A stretch of 60,000 nucleotides of DNA from Lineus longissimus (GCF_910592395.1 NC_088308.1:20477501-20537500), one strand, 5' to 3'; positions 30,776 through 43,533 are shown, numbered from the stretch's first letter. Numbers and translations are program-made. The notes: generated by a model from the letters alone, not told the origin.

Positions 30776-33685
30776 AACACGGCAAGACGTCGCAAGGATA
30801 CACATGTAGTGTGATCACACGACCATGGTAAGAAATACAAGATCATCGATATATGACCTCTAAAATAGATAAAAATATTCTCATCGGAGAACAATTAATT
30901 GACTTACTCATGGCTTTGCAGTCAATTGATTTCTTATCCAAAGAAATACACTTCAGCACTGGCGAAATGTGAGCAGGATGATTAACTCCCACACGGCACA
31001 CCCTGGGATGACATCACCACCTATTCACAACGCAACCACAGCGTATTTTCAAGATGGCGGTAATTAGCTACGCATATCGTGCATTAGTGTGTACATTTCT
31101 CTGTCAACCTTGAGATGGAACCCAACTCTCCATGCGGGGGTGGTGGATGACTTCTCAGGTCAAGATTGTGCTGTGTCAGCATAAAATCGATGGTAACAAT
31201 TATTTTAACAGATTTTTTCTTCTGGATTGTGAGGTAATGAGATGACGTTTAGAAAATCTGAATGATGGCTTCAGAACTAGGGATGGGTTTCTACTAGTCA
31301 TCTAAATCTAGTGATTTAACCATTTCGTGTTACACACGGAGTTATTCTACGCTGTGCATGGCTGCAGGAAGACCATGATGAGTACGGAATCAAGACATAT
31401 AGGTTTTATAAACAACACAAAACTTAGTTTTGATAGCGGACGCGCAGCCCTTTACAGACCAACAGAAAGCAAATACATGTCAACAACTGGTTTAATTTAA
31501 GGATGATTCAGGAGTATCAAGTTGCTTCGCAGCATCCTTTCTTTTGGCATGTGTGTATGTATATATTACATGTACAGCCATGATAAATACTGCATGGGAC
31601 TTATTGTACTAAAACATCAAATACACTTGGTCAACCAGAAGAAAAGAACCAGGAAGGGTATGAAATATATCTGCATTTGATTGGCCAATGTAGAATTTTC
31701 AGAAAATTCCCCGCGTTATTCTTAGTGATTGTGTACGTTAGGTCAAATTCGTACACATTTCATATGAATACAACTAAAAGGTAAGCTTACGTGAACGTAT
31801 AATCGCAGTGCACTTCAATAAAAAATTAATTACAAATATGCTGAAATTAATTTCACACCACCGGCATTTCGGTTGATTTAATTTCAAATGTCAAATACTA
31901 TTTCCAGAACATTCCTCAAAGTGACTCACAGAAGGTATGAATGTCACCCAGCCAGTCATCCACTGAGTATGAAATGCAAACAGGAAACAGTTGTACCTTG
32001 GAAGTTCGAAGTGAAATTACCTTAGATAACCGTAAATTCGAATATGCATCACAACGTTGTACATGTACATGCAGTGTAGGCCTATGTGTATTAAATATTA
32101 TTTGCACTACCAATGCACTTGTACCCAAAGTGAAATATCTAAGCTCGCCTTCGCTTGAAGCATTTTTTGCAAATATCAATAATGAATATATACTACTACT
32201 ACTTAGGATGAACAACTTTAATCCGAAACAATGAAACCGACAATATGAACGGATATACTTGCCAGTATGATATTCAATTGTTTCATCACACCCACACTAA
32301 CTTGGACATTCATTTTCGCAATATCCAAGGCCCTTTCCCATCGTAGTACACCTAAGCCCGGGGTTATACTTACTGATGCCAATGCTAGTGAGATGCACTT
32401 TTTAACCCAGGAAGAGGGATTAACAGCATCACATTGGCTACATTTGTACGCCAGTTGACTAAGTGCTTGTATTAAGATACACAAATGATGCTGAGCGTGT
32501 ACAAACGTGCATCAAATGGTATCGCCAGAATAGCCAGAGGAAATATCACCATTACAGGAAACAAAAAGGACAAATGGAAGCACAGCAGTAAAAAATCATC
32601 ATGATGAACAATGGTTGATCTTACCTGGGGGTTGTATGGAACAATAACAATATTGTTTTCACTGGTGTCGTAGTGTCAAAATTTGAACATGCGTCGCTTT
32701 TTGTTGGAGCCTTTGGGTGTTAGGATGAGTTTCTATAAATGAACTCGGTTGCCCTAAGATAGGTTGTTTGCACTTTAGGAGTTAAAATAAAAATATTTGG
32801 TTCAGTCAGTCATTTTTAGCACTTTCAAACAGTCTTCCTGTGTGCCAAAAATATCTGCTGGACGAATAAAATGGTAAGCAGAGGATACAATGTTCATTTT
32901 AACTGGATGGGCACAATAATCAAGCTCCTGGAAAGGGGCCCGCGCCAAAACGACGGCGAGGAGAACTTTTTCGGTTGTGACAAAAAACAGAAACGATGAT
33001 AAGATGATGTACATGAGGCCAGCAAGGAAAATTCTGGAATATAATTTCTTAGGATTGGACCAACCATCTCCTGAGCGACCACACTAAATTATGACGAACG
33101 CTGTAAATAAATTATAGTCAAACGATTTGGCAGTACCATGAAGTACAACTCAACCACGAAGGTCCAACATGTGGACATGGACAAGCTTTCACAACAGAAC
33201 GGGAAGGATTGGTTAGGTTAAAGAACTAACCCCAGAAATCAGGGAAAGGGAACGTCACGTGAGCACACTTAGATAGACAGGAAAAAGCCTTAAGCTTGCC
33301 GTTTTCTTGAATTAAATCGATGATCACAAAAGGAATGTCCGAAGAATATTTTGATACAAAAAGTAAAGTATGGTAAGTGCGACGTACCATTTCTTATCAA
33401 AAACAACTTACAAAAGATTACAAAATGATTTTGAGGCAATCTACCAATTCTCGAAGACTCTGAATGGAATGCATTCCACCCCAAGTTTTCAAGGTCGCGG
33501 CCATCTTAGTTTTCACAACAAACCAGGCAACTGAGCAGACGTCTAGCTTACGTGGCACTCAGAAAGTCAAAAACCAGTTGCTGCAAAAAATATTGCTGTT
33601 TCACCTGAAAATTTACGTGTTGAGTGGTAAAAGAGGTGTACAAATCAGCGTGCATCATCGTACTTCAATGGATATTGTCATAAAA
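30776..33685. other. Mostly unassigned; one candidate minus exon
   Basis: On the minus strand at about 32372-32456, a frame with YKCSQC ends at a perfect donor (GCATCA followed by GTAAGT), but the acceptor (GCACTTAG) is weak. The rest is AT-rich with no defended exon. Confidence 0.3.
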
Positions 33686-33726
33686 ATCGGTCAAAATTTG
33701 AGCGTCAAGTCGTCATTTTGACCGAT
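33686..33726. repeat. Perfect 12-bp inverted repeat, 17-nt loop
   Basis: ATCGGTCAAAAT at 33686-33697 and its complement ATTTTGACCGAT at 33715-33726. Confidence 0.6.
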
Positions 33727-33974
33727 ATTATGTCAAATACCGTGAAGTACATTGAGAATGGTCGACTGTTGATATTTGCTTCTTCTGTACCATCAGTTGT
33801 TTGAGGATTTCTGCTCAGGTGGAACATCTGTCCGGGGAATGACAATGTTTTGTCAGAATTATTGTATCTTGAATAAGGATAACTAGATGCATACTAATGA
33901 TCATACCAATAATATTACACCTGCACGACACTCAACAGTTAATGACTCGTCAACATAGCCTCTTGGTATATCAT

Positions 33975-34200
33975 ATTTTAGATTAAAAACGCCAAGAATA
34001 TCACACTTATGATTACAACACCAAGAATACCATACATTGTATCTGTGATTAAAACAGTTACCAAAAATACTCACTCTATTTGTGATTCACAACACCTAGA
34101 ATACGTTATTTGTGATCAAAACACCAAGAATACGTTATTTGCAAGAACAATACACCGAAGTGTTATATTTGCTAAACCAAAGTACACCTAATAAACCCAC
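33975..34200 (+). repeat. Degenerate tandem repeat, unit about 29-33 bp, six to seven copies
   Basis: Units resemble TATTTGTGATTAAAACACC followed by AAGAATAC and start near 33979, 34007, 34039, 34078 and 34107. A short GAAGAAA microsatellite follows at about 34233-34258. Confidence 0.6.
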
Positions 34201-34259
34201 ACAAAGTATAACGTATTTGAAATTTGATTTCGAGAAGAAAGAAGAAAGAAGAAAGAAGA

Positions 34260-36593
34260 CGGGATATTTAGTATTTAAAAACTAAGTTTAAAAACATGTT
34301 TTCAGGCAAACGCCATGGGATATACTATGCACATTCTCATGGTCTTTTTGGAATAGTGTTTGTGCTGGGCCAATAAGACAACCTCAAATGCCAGAAATCA
34401 TCGTTCTAAAAAATAGAAAATAGAATACTAAGAATATATACTTCACAGTGGTATAAAAATCTGGTATCTCAAAGATGTCGTTAGTATTCTCATTAATGGG
34501 TCTACTTGAACATTAATCGTATGTTGGGTCATGTTGGTTCATCTCTGATAAGCAGTTATACACGAGGAAGGACGTCCTTCATTGATTTTATTTACTTGTA
34601 CAAATTACATAAACTTTAGTGGTTACACTTTTCATATTTTCACCATATTCATCGGGATACGTGGCAAATTAGACCTGACTGATACAAACGGGAAAGGATA
34701 CAAGATATCGGTATCGGAAACTTACCAACGAGGAAAATGCTATTCTTACATTATCATTTTTTTCACAGTGCCTGGCACCAAAATGTACTGACCTACGCCG
34801 TTACTTATAAGTTTGATAGGTTACTCGTATAACTATATATTCGCCTTAATGTTAGGAAACCAAACTGAACAGAAAATAAGGAAGGGGAAAAAGAAGATAC
34901 GGTTATATTCTCTCCTATCAATAGTCAGAATCACAATGATCACCAACGCCATGGGAACCGGATTTACCTGCATGCAGCATCTTTTAAAACAGGTCGGGTT
35001 GCACAGGTACACCCAAACAAACCCCAGCCTACACAATGTATGTCCATTTGGTCACAGAAGGACCTAGAATCATCCCCATTAATTTATGAAGAGCAGTTAC
35101 CACCGAAATGCCAGTAGGATTCCTCTCACCGATAGCACATGGGTGTCCTGAACCGCTGCCAATACCTAAACCATTGGCATTGACAGTTACAAAACACATA
35201 CTACCTTTGTCAAATATATCCCACCAGAGAATCCTTTTGTTGAAATCCTCTGAGCTGTTACTGAGGACAGCTTCCGAGATGTGGGTACAGTAGGGCTGTT
35301 CGGAGTCATGCCACCGGGTCAAGCGCCATGTTGAAGTAGAGGAATCCTCAGAAGAGCACAGTCAAGGCGCACGTCAATGGAATCTAACCCAGGGTGGCAG
35401 AATAGTTGAAAATTACCGGCACATTTAGGATTTCAAAGGGCATTGTAAGTTGATAGTCACAAAATACCCTCAGAAATCCCGAATATACCAGCGTAGCCCT
35501 ACCGTTGGATCTTCATTTGACTCCGAATGTTCAGCGTCTCGCGTCGACCTCCCGTAAGCCAATCCCCTTACATGACGTTCTCATAAATATTAAGCGTCTG
35601 TGCGTCGACGATTTTCAGACTAAATGAATTCGCACATAATGCAACATACATATTATATTATAATGGAGGCATTTCGTGATGATTTATACTAGTGATACCA
35701 GACGTTGAATAATTAGAATTATGTTTCATTGATTTTTTGGCGGGAGCTATGTAGCTCTATGAAAAGCGGTCTCTGACTGCTATATAACCACATCAGATCA
35801 ATGCAATAGCAGGCGGTAGAATTCTTGCAGACGACATCATGGAAGAGCAACAACGATTTTTTTAAATACAGCAAAAGCGAACACCTTGAGTAACAACTGA
35901 AGCAAAAAAAACAACAAAAAATACAAAAGTGCATGATTTTACCTAAAACTGCTCATTATACTTCCACTGTCTGATCAAAAATCACCGAGATACCCTGTAT
36001 AGCAACCGTTTCTATGTCCAGCCACGTGGTAAACTATCGGCATCCATATTCTACTGTACATACGTCATTAAAAGTGGTGATAAAATAGTCTGATAGCTCC
36101 TCGGCCGAGAACAGGTGATTCGCCCGAATTGACCCGAAATTTGCCAGGAAAAAACTGCGGGACATTTGAATCTATTTTTGTGATGAATTGTGGATCCCAA
36201 CTAATTCCCTGTATAGATATCCTGAATCTTATCGAAGATGTTCCTGGGGGGGATGTGCAGAACTCCATCCGTCCAGCCACCGGATCTGCGCAGTTCTAAA
36301 AATGCACCACATGGCGACGCAAAGCCAGAGACCCGGATGGACGCGTCTCGTTTTTTAAAGATTCGCTCCCCTCGAATGGTGACGTTTCATTGGCTATCGC
36401 ACCTAAATTGTGTCAAAGCATTTCCTGTGGGTTCAATTGCCCGCCATCGACGAAATAATGTTTGTATAATAATCATTAAATCATGGTTCGGTGCGACAGG
36501 ACCCCACAGGAATCTTTGGGAGTGCAAAATTCCTTAAAACATGGACGAGCACTGCGAAACTATTGATGCAGAACTAGTGATACCATGGTATGG
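34260..36593. other. No supported gene
   Basis: Several 60-99 codon frames exist on both strands without convincing starts or splice borders. CpG content rises modestly near 36240-36400. Confidence 0.35.
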
Positions 36594-36821
36594 CTACTCC
36601 TTCTCCGGTGTCAAGTCCATTAAAAAAATATCGTAGGCCCATCTTGGTGAATTCAGATAAACTCTGAAGCCGTAACACTGTAAATCCTGACCACGGGAGT
36701 GGAACAGACTCCTTATTTGAATGAGTGTGAAGCCACCAGCATCGACAGCCAAGTTATAATAATCCGTATGTGTCACCGACGGCCGCGTAGCATGATACGG
36801 TGTCAAAGGGTCGTCTACCAT
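36594..36821 (-). CDS. 75-residue ORF with Kozak-like start, unrecognised
   Basis: The minus-strand ATG is at 36821-36819 in the context ACAATGG (A at -3, G at +4), directly preceded by an in-frame TAA. The product is balanced in composition (TDYYNLAVDAGGF, RVYLNSPRWAYDIF) with no low-complexity sequence, and ends at TAG 36594-36596. It could be a small protein or a first exon. Immediately upstream lie two back-to-back CCAAT boxes. No family is recognised; a plus frame overlaps but has no comparable start. Confidence 0.33.
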   Translation of the reverse strand: MVDDPLTPYHATRPSVTHTDYYNLAVDAGGFTLIQIRSLFHSRGQDLQCYGFRVYLNSPRWAYDIFLMDLTPEKE

Positions 36822-36831
36822 TGTTTACCGC

Positions 36832-36869
36832 GGACCAATCACCTTGGAGACACTGTCAGGGATTGGTCC
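36832..36869 (-). promoter_or_regulatory. Paired CCAAT boxes as a 9-bp inverted repeat
   Basis: GGACCAATC (36832-36840) and GATTGGTCC (36861-36869) are perfect complements 20 nt apart, placing one CCAAT word on each strand 11-50 bp upstream of the minus-strand ATG at 36821. They could act as NF-Y sites or, if transcribed, form a leader hairpin. Confidence 0.4.
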
Positions 36870-38855
36870 CCGCTCTTGAGGAAACCCCACACGGCATTAT
36901 CATCGGATAATCTGGGAGGAAACTTGACTCGACCTCACTGCGCATTTCTGGTGCGCAATAATGGCGCCTCGAGTTTTGTACAAACGCCTCAGACGATTGA
37001 AAACGTCCTCTGATATTCCAAAGTGTCAACTTTTGAAAACATTCAGGCCGATACAATTAATCAAACGTCTCCTATTGTAACATACCTTGTTCAGTTGTTT
37101 GCAGAAGACACAGTTTAAGCAAAACAAATCATCTGAAATCCCGAATGAATATCAAATATTCATAAAGTAAATTGTGCCAATAAAGGCTAACTTCCACACA
37201 GAACACTCCAGGCCGATATCCTCAATGATTCATAGAACATTCTAAACAAAAGAATATCAATTGGACAATGTCCAAGGTATAAAAAAACTCCATGTCAGCA
37301 AATTAATGTTAACAGGTTCAAAAATCAAAGTCCGCCTGACGATATTCCCGAGAACTCTCTGTAAACACGAGGCAAGCTATCATATGATTCACGAAACTTC
37401 AACACAAAACTGGAAACATGCATGCTTTTGGACAATGTCCAAGTTCTATTACAACTGCTGTCAGTTAATACATGTTAAAAATGCATACCTGAAAGAGCGG
37501 CCTATCCTGTGTATTTCCGTTCGAAATATGTTTTCCAAGAAATGTTTAACGCCTTAAATATTTGGGACGCCGGTGGACAAGCCAGGACCCACACGACACC
37601 CGAGCGGATAATCTGCCGGAAAGGCCTATCCGACCTGACACTAATGGCGCGACGGACGCAACTGAAATTTATAAAACCTAGTTACACAAGTTATATGATT
37701 GAATGAGCTTTACAAGTTACATCCTGGTTGGTCATAACAATGACAACAATGTATCATGCTTTCCCTTCGCCTCTGGCATGCTTATAAAAATACATGAAAA
37801 GGCCCGTGGGTATAGTCCAAAGGCATAAAAATATACATATCTAAAAAGGGATAGTGCAACACTAGGCATATCCGCTAACCCGACAATTGTACGGATCCAG
37901 TTTTCAACAATTTAATATCAAATATCATGAACAATCGTTTTGAATTCAACAAAAGAGGGATTAGTTCCCATTTTGTTGGCAATTACCGAAGTGTTGATAG
38001 TTTTTCATTCTCTTTTTGAACACTTGCTGGCAGACGACCAAAACAATGGAGCAGACGACACATCTTTGTATCACAGAGTCGAATAAAATAATTACATAAA
38101 GTACGTTCAGATGAAGCAGTGAGTAGTAACGCGAGAAAAAGAGTGAAGGAGTAGTGAAGCAGAAAATATCGAGATACCGATTGCATAAAATAAAGAGCCG
38201 AAGCGTTATATTCGCCGAACTGAGAAGGTGAAACATCCAGGTCGGGGTTTATCAGCTAAATGAACACGAAGCGTCAGAGTTCAGATAGATATTTTGAATT
38301 CAGTAACGGTTTTTGAGGTAAGCAATGAGAACTAAGAAGGAGGCCATCAAGGACCCCTAACATCACTCCGATAAAAGAACGTACTGTAGCAAAGGACTTA
38401 CCTTCACGATACTCCATCGACACAATGCTGTCCGGCATTTCAAAGACACTACATGTACATGTGTACATGTATAGAGGGGAATAGTGATGAAAACAACCTA
38501 CAGCGATACTCATTAACCCTGCATGGCGTAAGTCCAATATAAATCCAATCTCCAAGTGAAAATTTGAAGGAAAACATTGATTAGGTCCAGTATCTCTGGC
38601 ACGAAAATTGATTAAGTTCTTTGAAAGTAACCCCGGGTTGGTTTACTTGTCTCAGGCTTAGGAAGGTTGATAATTTTTCATTCCCGTTTCTTTCATCAAG
38701 TCAGGATATGACCAAGTTGAAGTAAATATCCAAGCACAATCACTCATAGTTAATGATGTGAACCCTACCGACTCCAGAGCCATAATGACCACGATCTCAA
38801 TTAGACTGATGACTATACCTCTCTTTCGGATATTGATTTCAAATATTTCCTGTAG
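36870..38855. other. No supported gene; palindrome pair
   Basis: TTGGACAATGTCCAA, an inverted repeat around a central A, occurs at about 37261 and again at about 37429. Other frames here are short and unlinked. Confidence 0.35.
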
Positions 38856-38976
38856 GGACCCCGGTCTGCTTACCGGATCCGGGTACACCCAGTGGAGCCC
38901 CACCCCCATGACCAGTTCGGACCCAACCCCCATGACCACCCACACTCAGCAGGGATGGGGGCAACTTGAGATTTAG
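38856..38976 (+). CDS. Candidate terminal exon, Pro/Thr/Ser-rich
   Basis: Acceptor ATATTTCCTGTAG, then 39 residues to TAG at 38974-38976. The segment carries a short internal repeat (WSPTPMTS / SDPTPMTT) and a Gln/Gly/Trp end. About a third of codons are RNY, above the random expectation of a quarter. The minus strand is also open and hydrophobic here, so strand choice is uncertain. The nearest AATAAA downstream is about 460 nt away. Confidence 0.28.
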
Positions 38977-39610
38977 TCACAGTGTATCGCAAGAGGAAAA
39001 AAAGATATCTCTTACTATACAATGGACAAGATCCGCCTAACAAGCCTAATCATCACTTTGATAGTTGATTAGTTCATTTATCAATTAATCTTTCTAGTTA
39101 ATTAATCTATGAATATACAGGGTTGCATGTGTGCAGAATCATCATGACCACGGACCTTAACTGAGTATTTATAGGTCCGTGTTGTGACTAATCAAATTCG
39201 ATGGAAAAAGGTGCACATAATGACACTGAAATAACATCCAATTCCGCATGAAATGATGGCATTACAAACTCGGTCCAATTTATAAAACAAACCCAGCAGC
39301 TCCGAGTCAAAGGTTAAATTTAAAGTTTTGGGATTTAGTTTAATATGATAGACCTACTTTATTTTTCGAACATCTTTGAATATGCAGAATAGTTAACATC
39401 CCAGGGCTGAAGTTCTAATGAAGGGTTCAGGAAATGAAATAAAACAATTTAAAAATAAGGTTGGAAATTTAGTTTTGACAACCTTCTGACTCAGGGACAG
39501 GATGGACCTGATAACAAAATGACCAGTATACTCAATCATTAACAATTGAAACAGTTTTTTTTTCAAAGTTAGTAAATGTACATTGTACATGTACATGTAA
39601 TTGAATATAG
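38977..39610. other. No gene seen
   Basis: AT-rich, including a TTAATTAATC-rich patch near 39080-39110 and a TACATGTACATGTA cluster at about 39585-39599. Confidence 0.4.
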
Positions 39611-39785
39611 GTTGTTATAAGGAGAAAAATGTAAAGTTCAGCATTTTTAAAGATGAAATGTACATGCATACGTCGTTACATGGAGAGAATGTAATCGCCA
39701 GCATATTCAAAGATTACAAAGTATCTAAATGTCGTAACATGGAGAAAATACAAAGGCCAAAATATTCAAAGATTTTATTAATGTA
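39611..39785 (+). repeat. Tandem repeat, unit about 60 bp, three copies
   Basis: Units start at 39611, 39672 and 39731 with GTCGTTACATGGAGAAAATG and share CAGCATATTCAAAGAT. A 61-codon frame spans the array but opens at TTG. Confidence 0.65.
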
Positions 39786-39789
39786 ACTA

Positions 39790-40743
39790 AAAATATATAC
39801 ATTGTATAAGACACTACAAAACTATCAAAAACAAAGAGCAAGCGCTTGTCTAATGGTTTCAGGCTCTACTCCATCGCGCAGTACACGTATGTACACTGAA
39901 GGCGATTGAGATCCTGCAGAAGAGGGTTCAAAAGACAAGCGACAGGGGGTTCTGTTCTGAAGGAGTGTTCAAGCAAAGCAGAAGTAGTGTGGTTTTAAGA
40001 GAAAAAAGTACCGTTTCCTTTATTCACAGGACTATGTCAGGAGGACGACGGAACGATTTTGCGAAAATTTAACCCACATTTCTTCCAGAAATTTCTAATC
40101 TCGACAGGGCTACAAAGGATTTCAGTGTAAAGCCCAGGGAATCCCTTCGTCAGAGAACCCATGATCAGAAGAAGATTGCGGAAAAATAGTAAATTTTGTG
40201 GAATATAATATGATTATGGCAAAATTCAGGGAATCTTGTAAGGTACACCGATGGAGAATTTACACCACAGTGAAATAGACGGTCAAACTATTGCGAAATC
40301 GTGCGAAATCGGCAAAATTTCGCGGGAAGGCGGCCTCCGAAAATTCGCGGGAAAATACTCGTGAACGAGGAGTTCGTTCGGTGGGCAACTCGCGAACAGT
40401 TGGACAACATCAACAAAATCACAAAAGACGGCTTTAAAATGAAGGGATCTAGATTATTACCTGAAGCAAGCATCTAGCTCCAATATTACGCAAATAATTA
40501 ATGCAGCGTAATGCATGCCACTATGATGATTTTTCAATGACGTCACAGGTCCATCAAAAATGATTTTACTGCGTCGTTACCACGAGGTGCCGCGAGAACA
40601 CGACACCGGTGGCGATATTTGAAACGGCCCATGCAATCATACCTACAAATTTCATTATTTTCGAACACTACGTATAGGCTAAATCTTCGGCAGACGTAAG
40701 ATTGGGTGATCGCCAGATTTCACTCTGTTTGTTTACATTGCAC
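39790..40743. other. No supported gene
   Basis: It contains close repeats of GCGAAATCG and TTCGCGGGAA at about 40290-40355 and a TGACGTCA at about 40539. CpG is locally raised between 40540 and 40830. Confidence 0.35.
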
Positions 40744-40863
40744 ATGCCCCATGCTCATTCTCTCGATCGATATTTGCTGCGACAAAATGTAGAAATGTCA
40801 TCAGCCGCAGACGACACCACGTGCAGCAGCAGACGGGAAAAGCTAGAGATGTCTCGCGGATGA
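40744..40863 (+). CDS. Short ORF, 39 residues, polar
   Basis: ATG at 40744, TGA at 40861-40863, in a CpG-richer patch. The product is strongly polar (YLLRQNVEMSSAADD, SSRREKLE). The frame is open upstream to about 40680 without another ATG. It could be an N-terminal exon or an upstream ORF; no donor was found inside. Confidence 0.15.
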   Translation: MPHAHSLDRYLLRQNVEMSSAADDTTCSSRREKLEMSRG

Positions 40864-42189
40864 CACAAGGCTTATATATTCGTATGCGAAACTTTTTAAA
40901 AATCGTCCATGACCTATTCAATCACTCTCAAATTCAAACTATTAATCATAGATTTTATCAAAAATGACGGCCTTGTCCGACTGACATTTTGATATGCCGA
41001 ACATCTGTATGAGTATTTGCGGCTGAGTCACGTGCGTGGGTGGCTCTGTGTGCTGTTAGGCCATCCCGTTATCGGATCAATCAAATCTATATTGGATATA
41101 TCGCATGTTTATTTAATTTTCTCGCCTCTAATGTGTTCAATGCCAGTCAGGTTCTGAAACACGTGGAAAGTGGCCATATTTTTTATTTGTTGGATCCGGC
41201 GGGTTGTGGGACAGCATGTTTGAATCATGTGTGAGCATGCACATGCAACAAAAACAAACAACGTGGAGGTCACGTGACGTAGACTAGAGCGTGTTTGTCG
41301 AACTGTAAAATTAATACATGGACTGACATAACAAGAAGCTGGCCTACATTGCGAAACCAACATTTCCATGGTTTTTTTTCTTCATAAACGAACCAAATTT
41401 GACGTCCTAATGTCCGATTGGAAAAAAAAGTAATCTTTCAGGCCTATGGAAGGACTTGTCCCGCAAAAATACTATATCACTGCAAATAACTTTTCGAAAT
41501 AAAGAGGAGACCCTTCACTTCTATCAGTGAATTGAAGCGTACATGAAATACTTGGCGTCACGTACACTGAACGAGAGCTACATGGACTTGAGTCATGTGT
41601 CATCTATGAGGCACAAAACTTAGTGGTGTAGAGGGCTGGCTGTGGTATTAGTAATACCATCCTGAACCTCATGGTCTGTACTCCCTCTAAACATAGCCGG
41701 GGTGTATCTTGATTTTAGATCTTGATATGATGCAAAAACCTTGGTGGTCAAGGTGTAGTGATACATACACGGCGAATTACTGGTGGTAACCAGGTTTGTT
41801 GGTACCGCCACCTACCCTTAAGCAGATCAACTAACAACCACGATTGGACGCGCAATTATTCGCAAAAACATTTTCCTAGAAATGTGCATCTATTGTACCG
41901 AGTGCCCCGCGGAGTCGGGAAAAATTAAATTGATGGCGTGCGCCATTATGGTGTGTTTAACGATGCTACGACGGATCATCAACAATGCTGAATGAGACTT
42001 ATGGCTGAGGAAATTACACCATGAATAGTGCAACAACCCCGGTTGTTTTTTTCCCAAGTGCGTTTCGTTGATTAGCAGGGATAGGAACCCAGTGGTGTAC
42101 AGTACTCCACTGACCTAGAAGCCTAGCGGTCATGGCAGTAAGCAGGAGTCAAAATTTCGTTATATCATTTCGTTATTGTAATTTTACCA
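40864..42189. other. No supported gene
   Basis: Short frames only; none with convincing start and splice context. Confidence 0.4.
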
Positions 42190-42620
42190 TTGTAGCAATA
42201 TTATTACTCAATTACAATTTGCATAGGTCATAGTAGCACAAATATAGCAGTATGATTCAATAACAATGGGCGTTACTAGGTCATAGTATAGCACTATATC
42301 GCAATATTACTCAATTACAATGGCGTTACTAGGTCATGGTATAGCACTATATCCCAATATTACTCAATTACAATGGCGTTACTAGGTCATGGTATAGCAC
42401 TATATCCCAATATTACTCAATTACAATGGCGTTACTAGGTCATGGTATAGCACTATATCCCAATATTACTCAATTACAATGGCGTTACTAGGTCACAGTA
42501 GCACCAATATGACTCAATGACAATTGGCGTTACTAGGTCATGCATGTAGCACAAATATAGCAACATGACTAAATTACAATAGGTGTTTAAAAATACTAGG
42601 CCATAGCACCAATATTACAC
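42190..42620 (+). repeat. Minisatellite, 53-bp unit, about 4 near-identical plus flanking decayed copies
   Basis: GGCGTTACTAGGTCATGG starts units at 42269, 42322, 42375, 42428 and 42481, an exact 53-bp period. The central three units are virtually identical; copies at both edges are diverged and shortened. Each unit contains TAGGTCA. The unit length is not a multiple of three, so no frame is kept. Confidence 0.85.
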
Positions 42621-43081
42621 AATTTGATCCTGACGCCAGCCTCTCAGGTTGACCCTATTCTCGACTCATTTCCCAGGTGATGTTCTCGATACCCAGCCGG
42701 CAGAAAAAGAGAATGCGTTCGGAGAGAACCCGTTCTGCCGCCAATTAGCTCAGTTTAATATACTAAGTATACCAGGTAGTGATAGATGGTAACCCCTGTC
42801 CTTGGGACCGCTAACCTTGAGGCTGTAGGCCTATACCGATTCGTCCCAACATTACAAACGATCGATTTTTTTTTATTCCAGACAGTGTATTAACTCTTGT
42901 ATGTACATGTACATGTGCTGTATGCGAGCCAGACATGGTCCAGCATGCGATTCGGTATACGAAATCAATCAAAAACCCGACGGTATTATCATTAGTTAAT
43001 CAATCAAAAACTCAGACGATACCTGCTGCGATCAATCAATATGGACTTTTGAAAAAGACCTTGAAAATGACACTGACTTAC
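42621..43081. other. Unresolved
   Basis: A plus ATG frame (42935-43261, 108 codons) contains internal near-repeats of ATCAATCAAAAACCC and has no recognised domain. It overlaps the better-bounded minus exon at 43082-43138. Confidence 0.3.
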
Positions 43082-43138
43082 CTTCCATCGGCAATAATCC
43101 GTGATGGAACCAGACGAGACAGCTTTATCTCACCGCGT
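43082..43138 (-). CDS. Candidate internal exon, basic, unrecognised
   Basis: A 57-nt minus segment with acceptor CTTCCCGCGTTCCAG and a perfect donor GAAG followed by GTAAGTCAG. It encodes 18 full residues (RGEIKLSRLVPSRIIADG) and leaves in phase 2. It is short, so weight rests on the splice sites. Confidence 0.28.
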
Positions 43139-43533
43139 CTGGAACGCGGGAAGCATTTGGTTCACTTAATCCAAAATCTACTTGTATATAAGAATATATC
43201 CAACTATAGGACACCAATGCATCAAAGTAACAAGGCCCAGTTACTCCAACTCTGGACATGAACACAAGAAATTTAGGTCTGTGGTCCGTAGTCCTCTCAT
43301 ACTATGATCTACTGTCATGGACTGAGACTAATCAGCGTTTTATCCGATCCAATGACTGTATGACAATGATTCACACATCAAGTCCACAGTCGGCACCGGT
43401 CCAACTCGCTCCCTTAGTCAGCCATCACTGAGAGCGCAAAGGTTCCTCATGCACTTTTATACATATCGCCATTTTTATTATGGCGCCTTTATTACTTAAG
43501 CCGCCTTATACTTTTTGCTCGACCTCGACGTAC

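Noticed and set aside
30262-30894. 210-codon minus ORF, the longest in the window
   Set aside because: It is largely the 33-bp minisatellite read in an open frame and opens at TTG.
38658-38945. 95-codon minus ORF with a hydrophobic stretch
   Set aside because: No exon borders, and the plus-strand terminal exon explains the same DNA better, though not decisively.
42935-43261. 108-codon plus ATG ORF
   Set aside because: No recognisable domain and internal near-repeats; the overlapping minus exon has a perfect donor and a fair acceptor.
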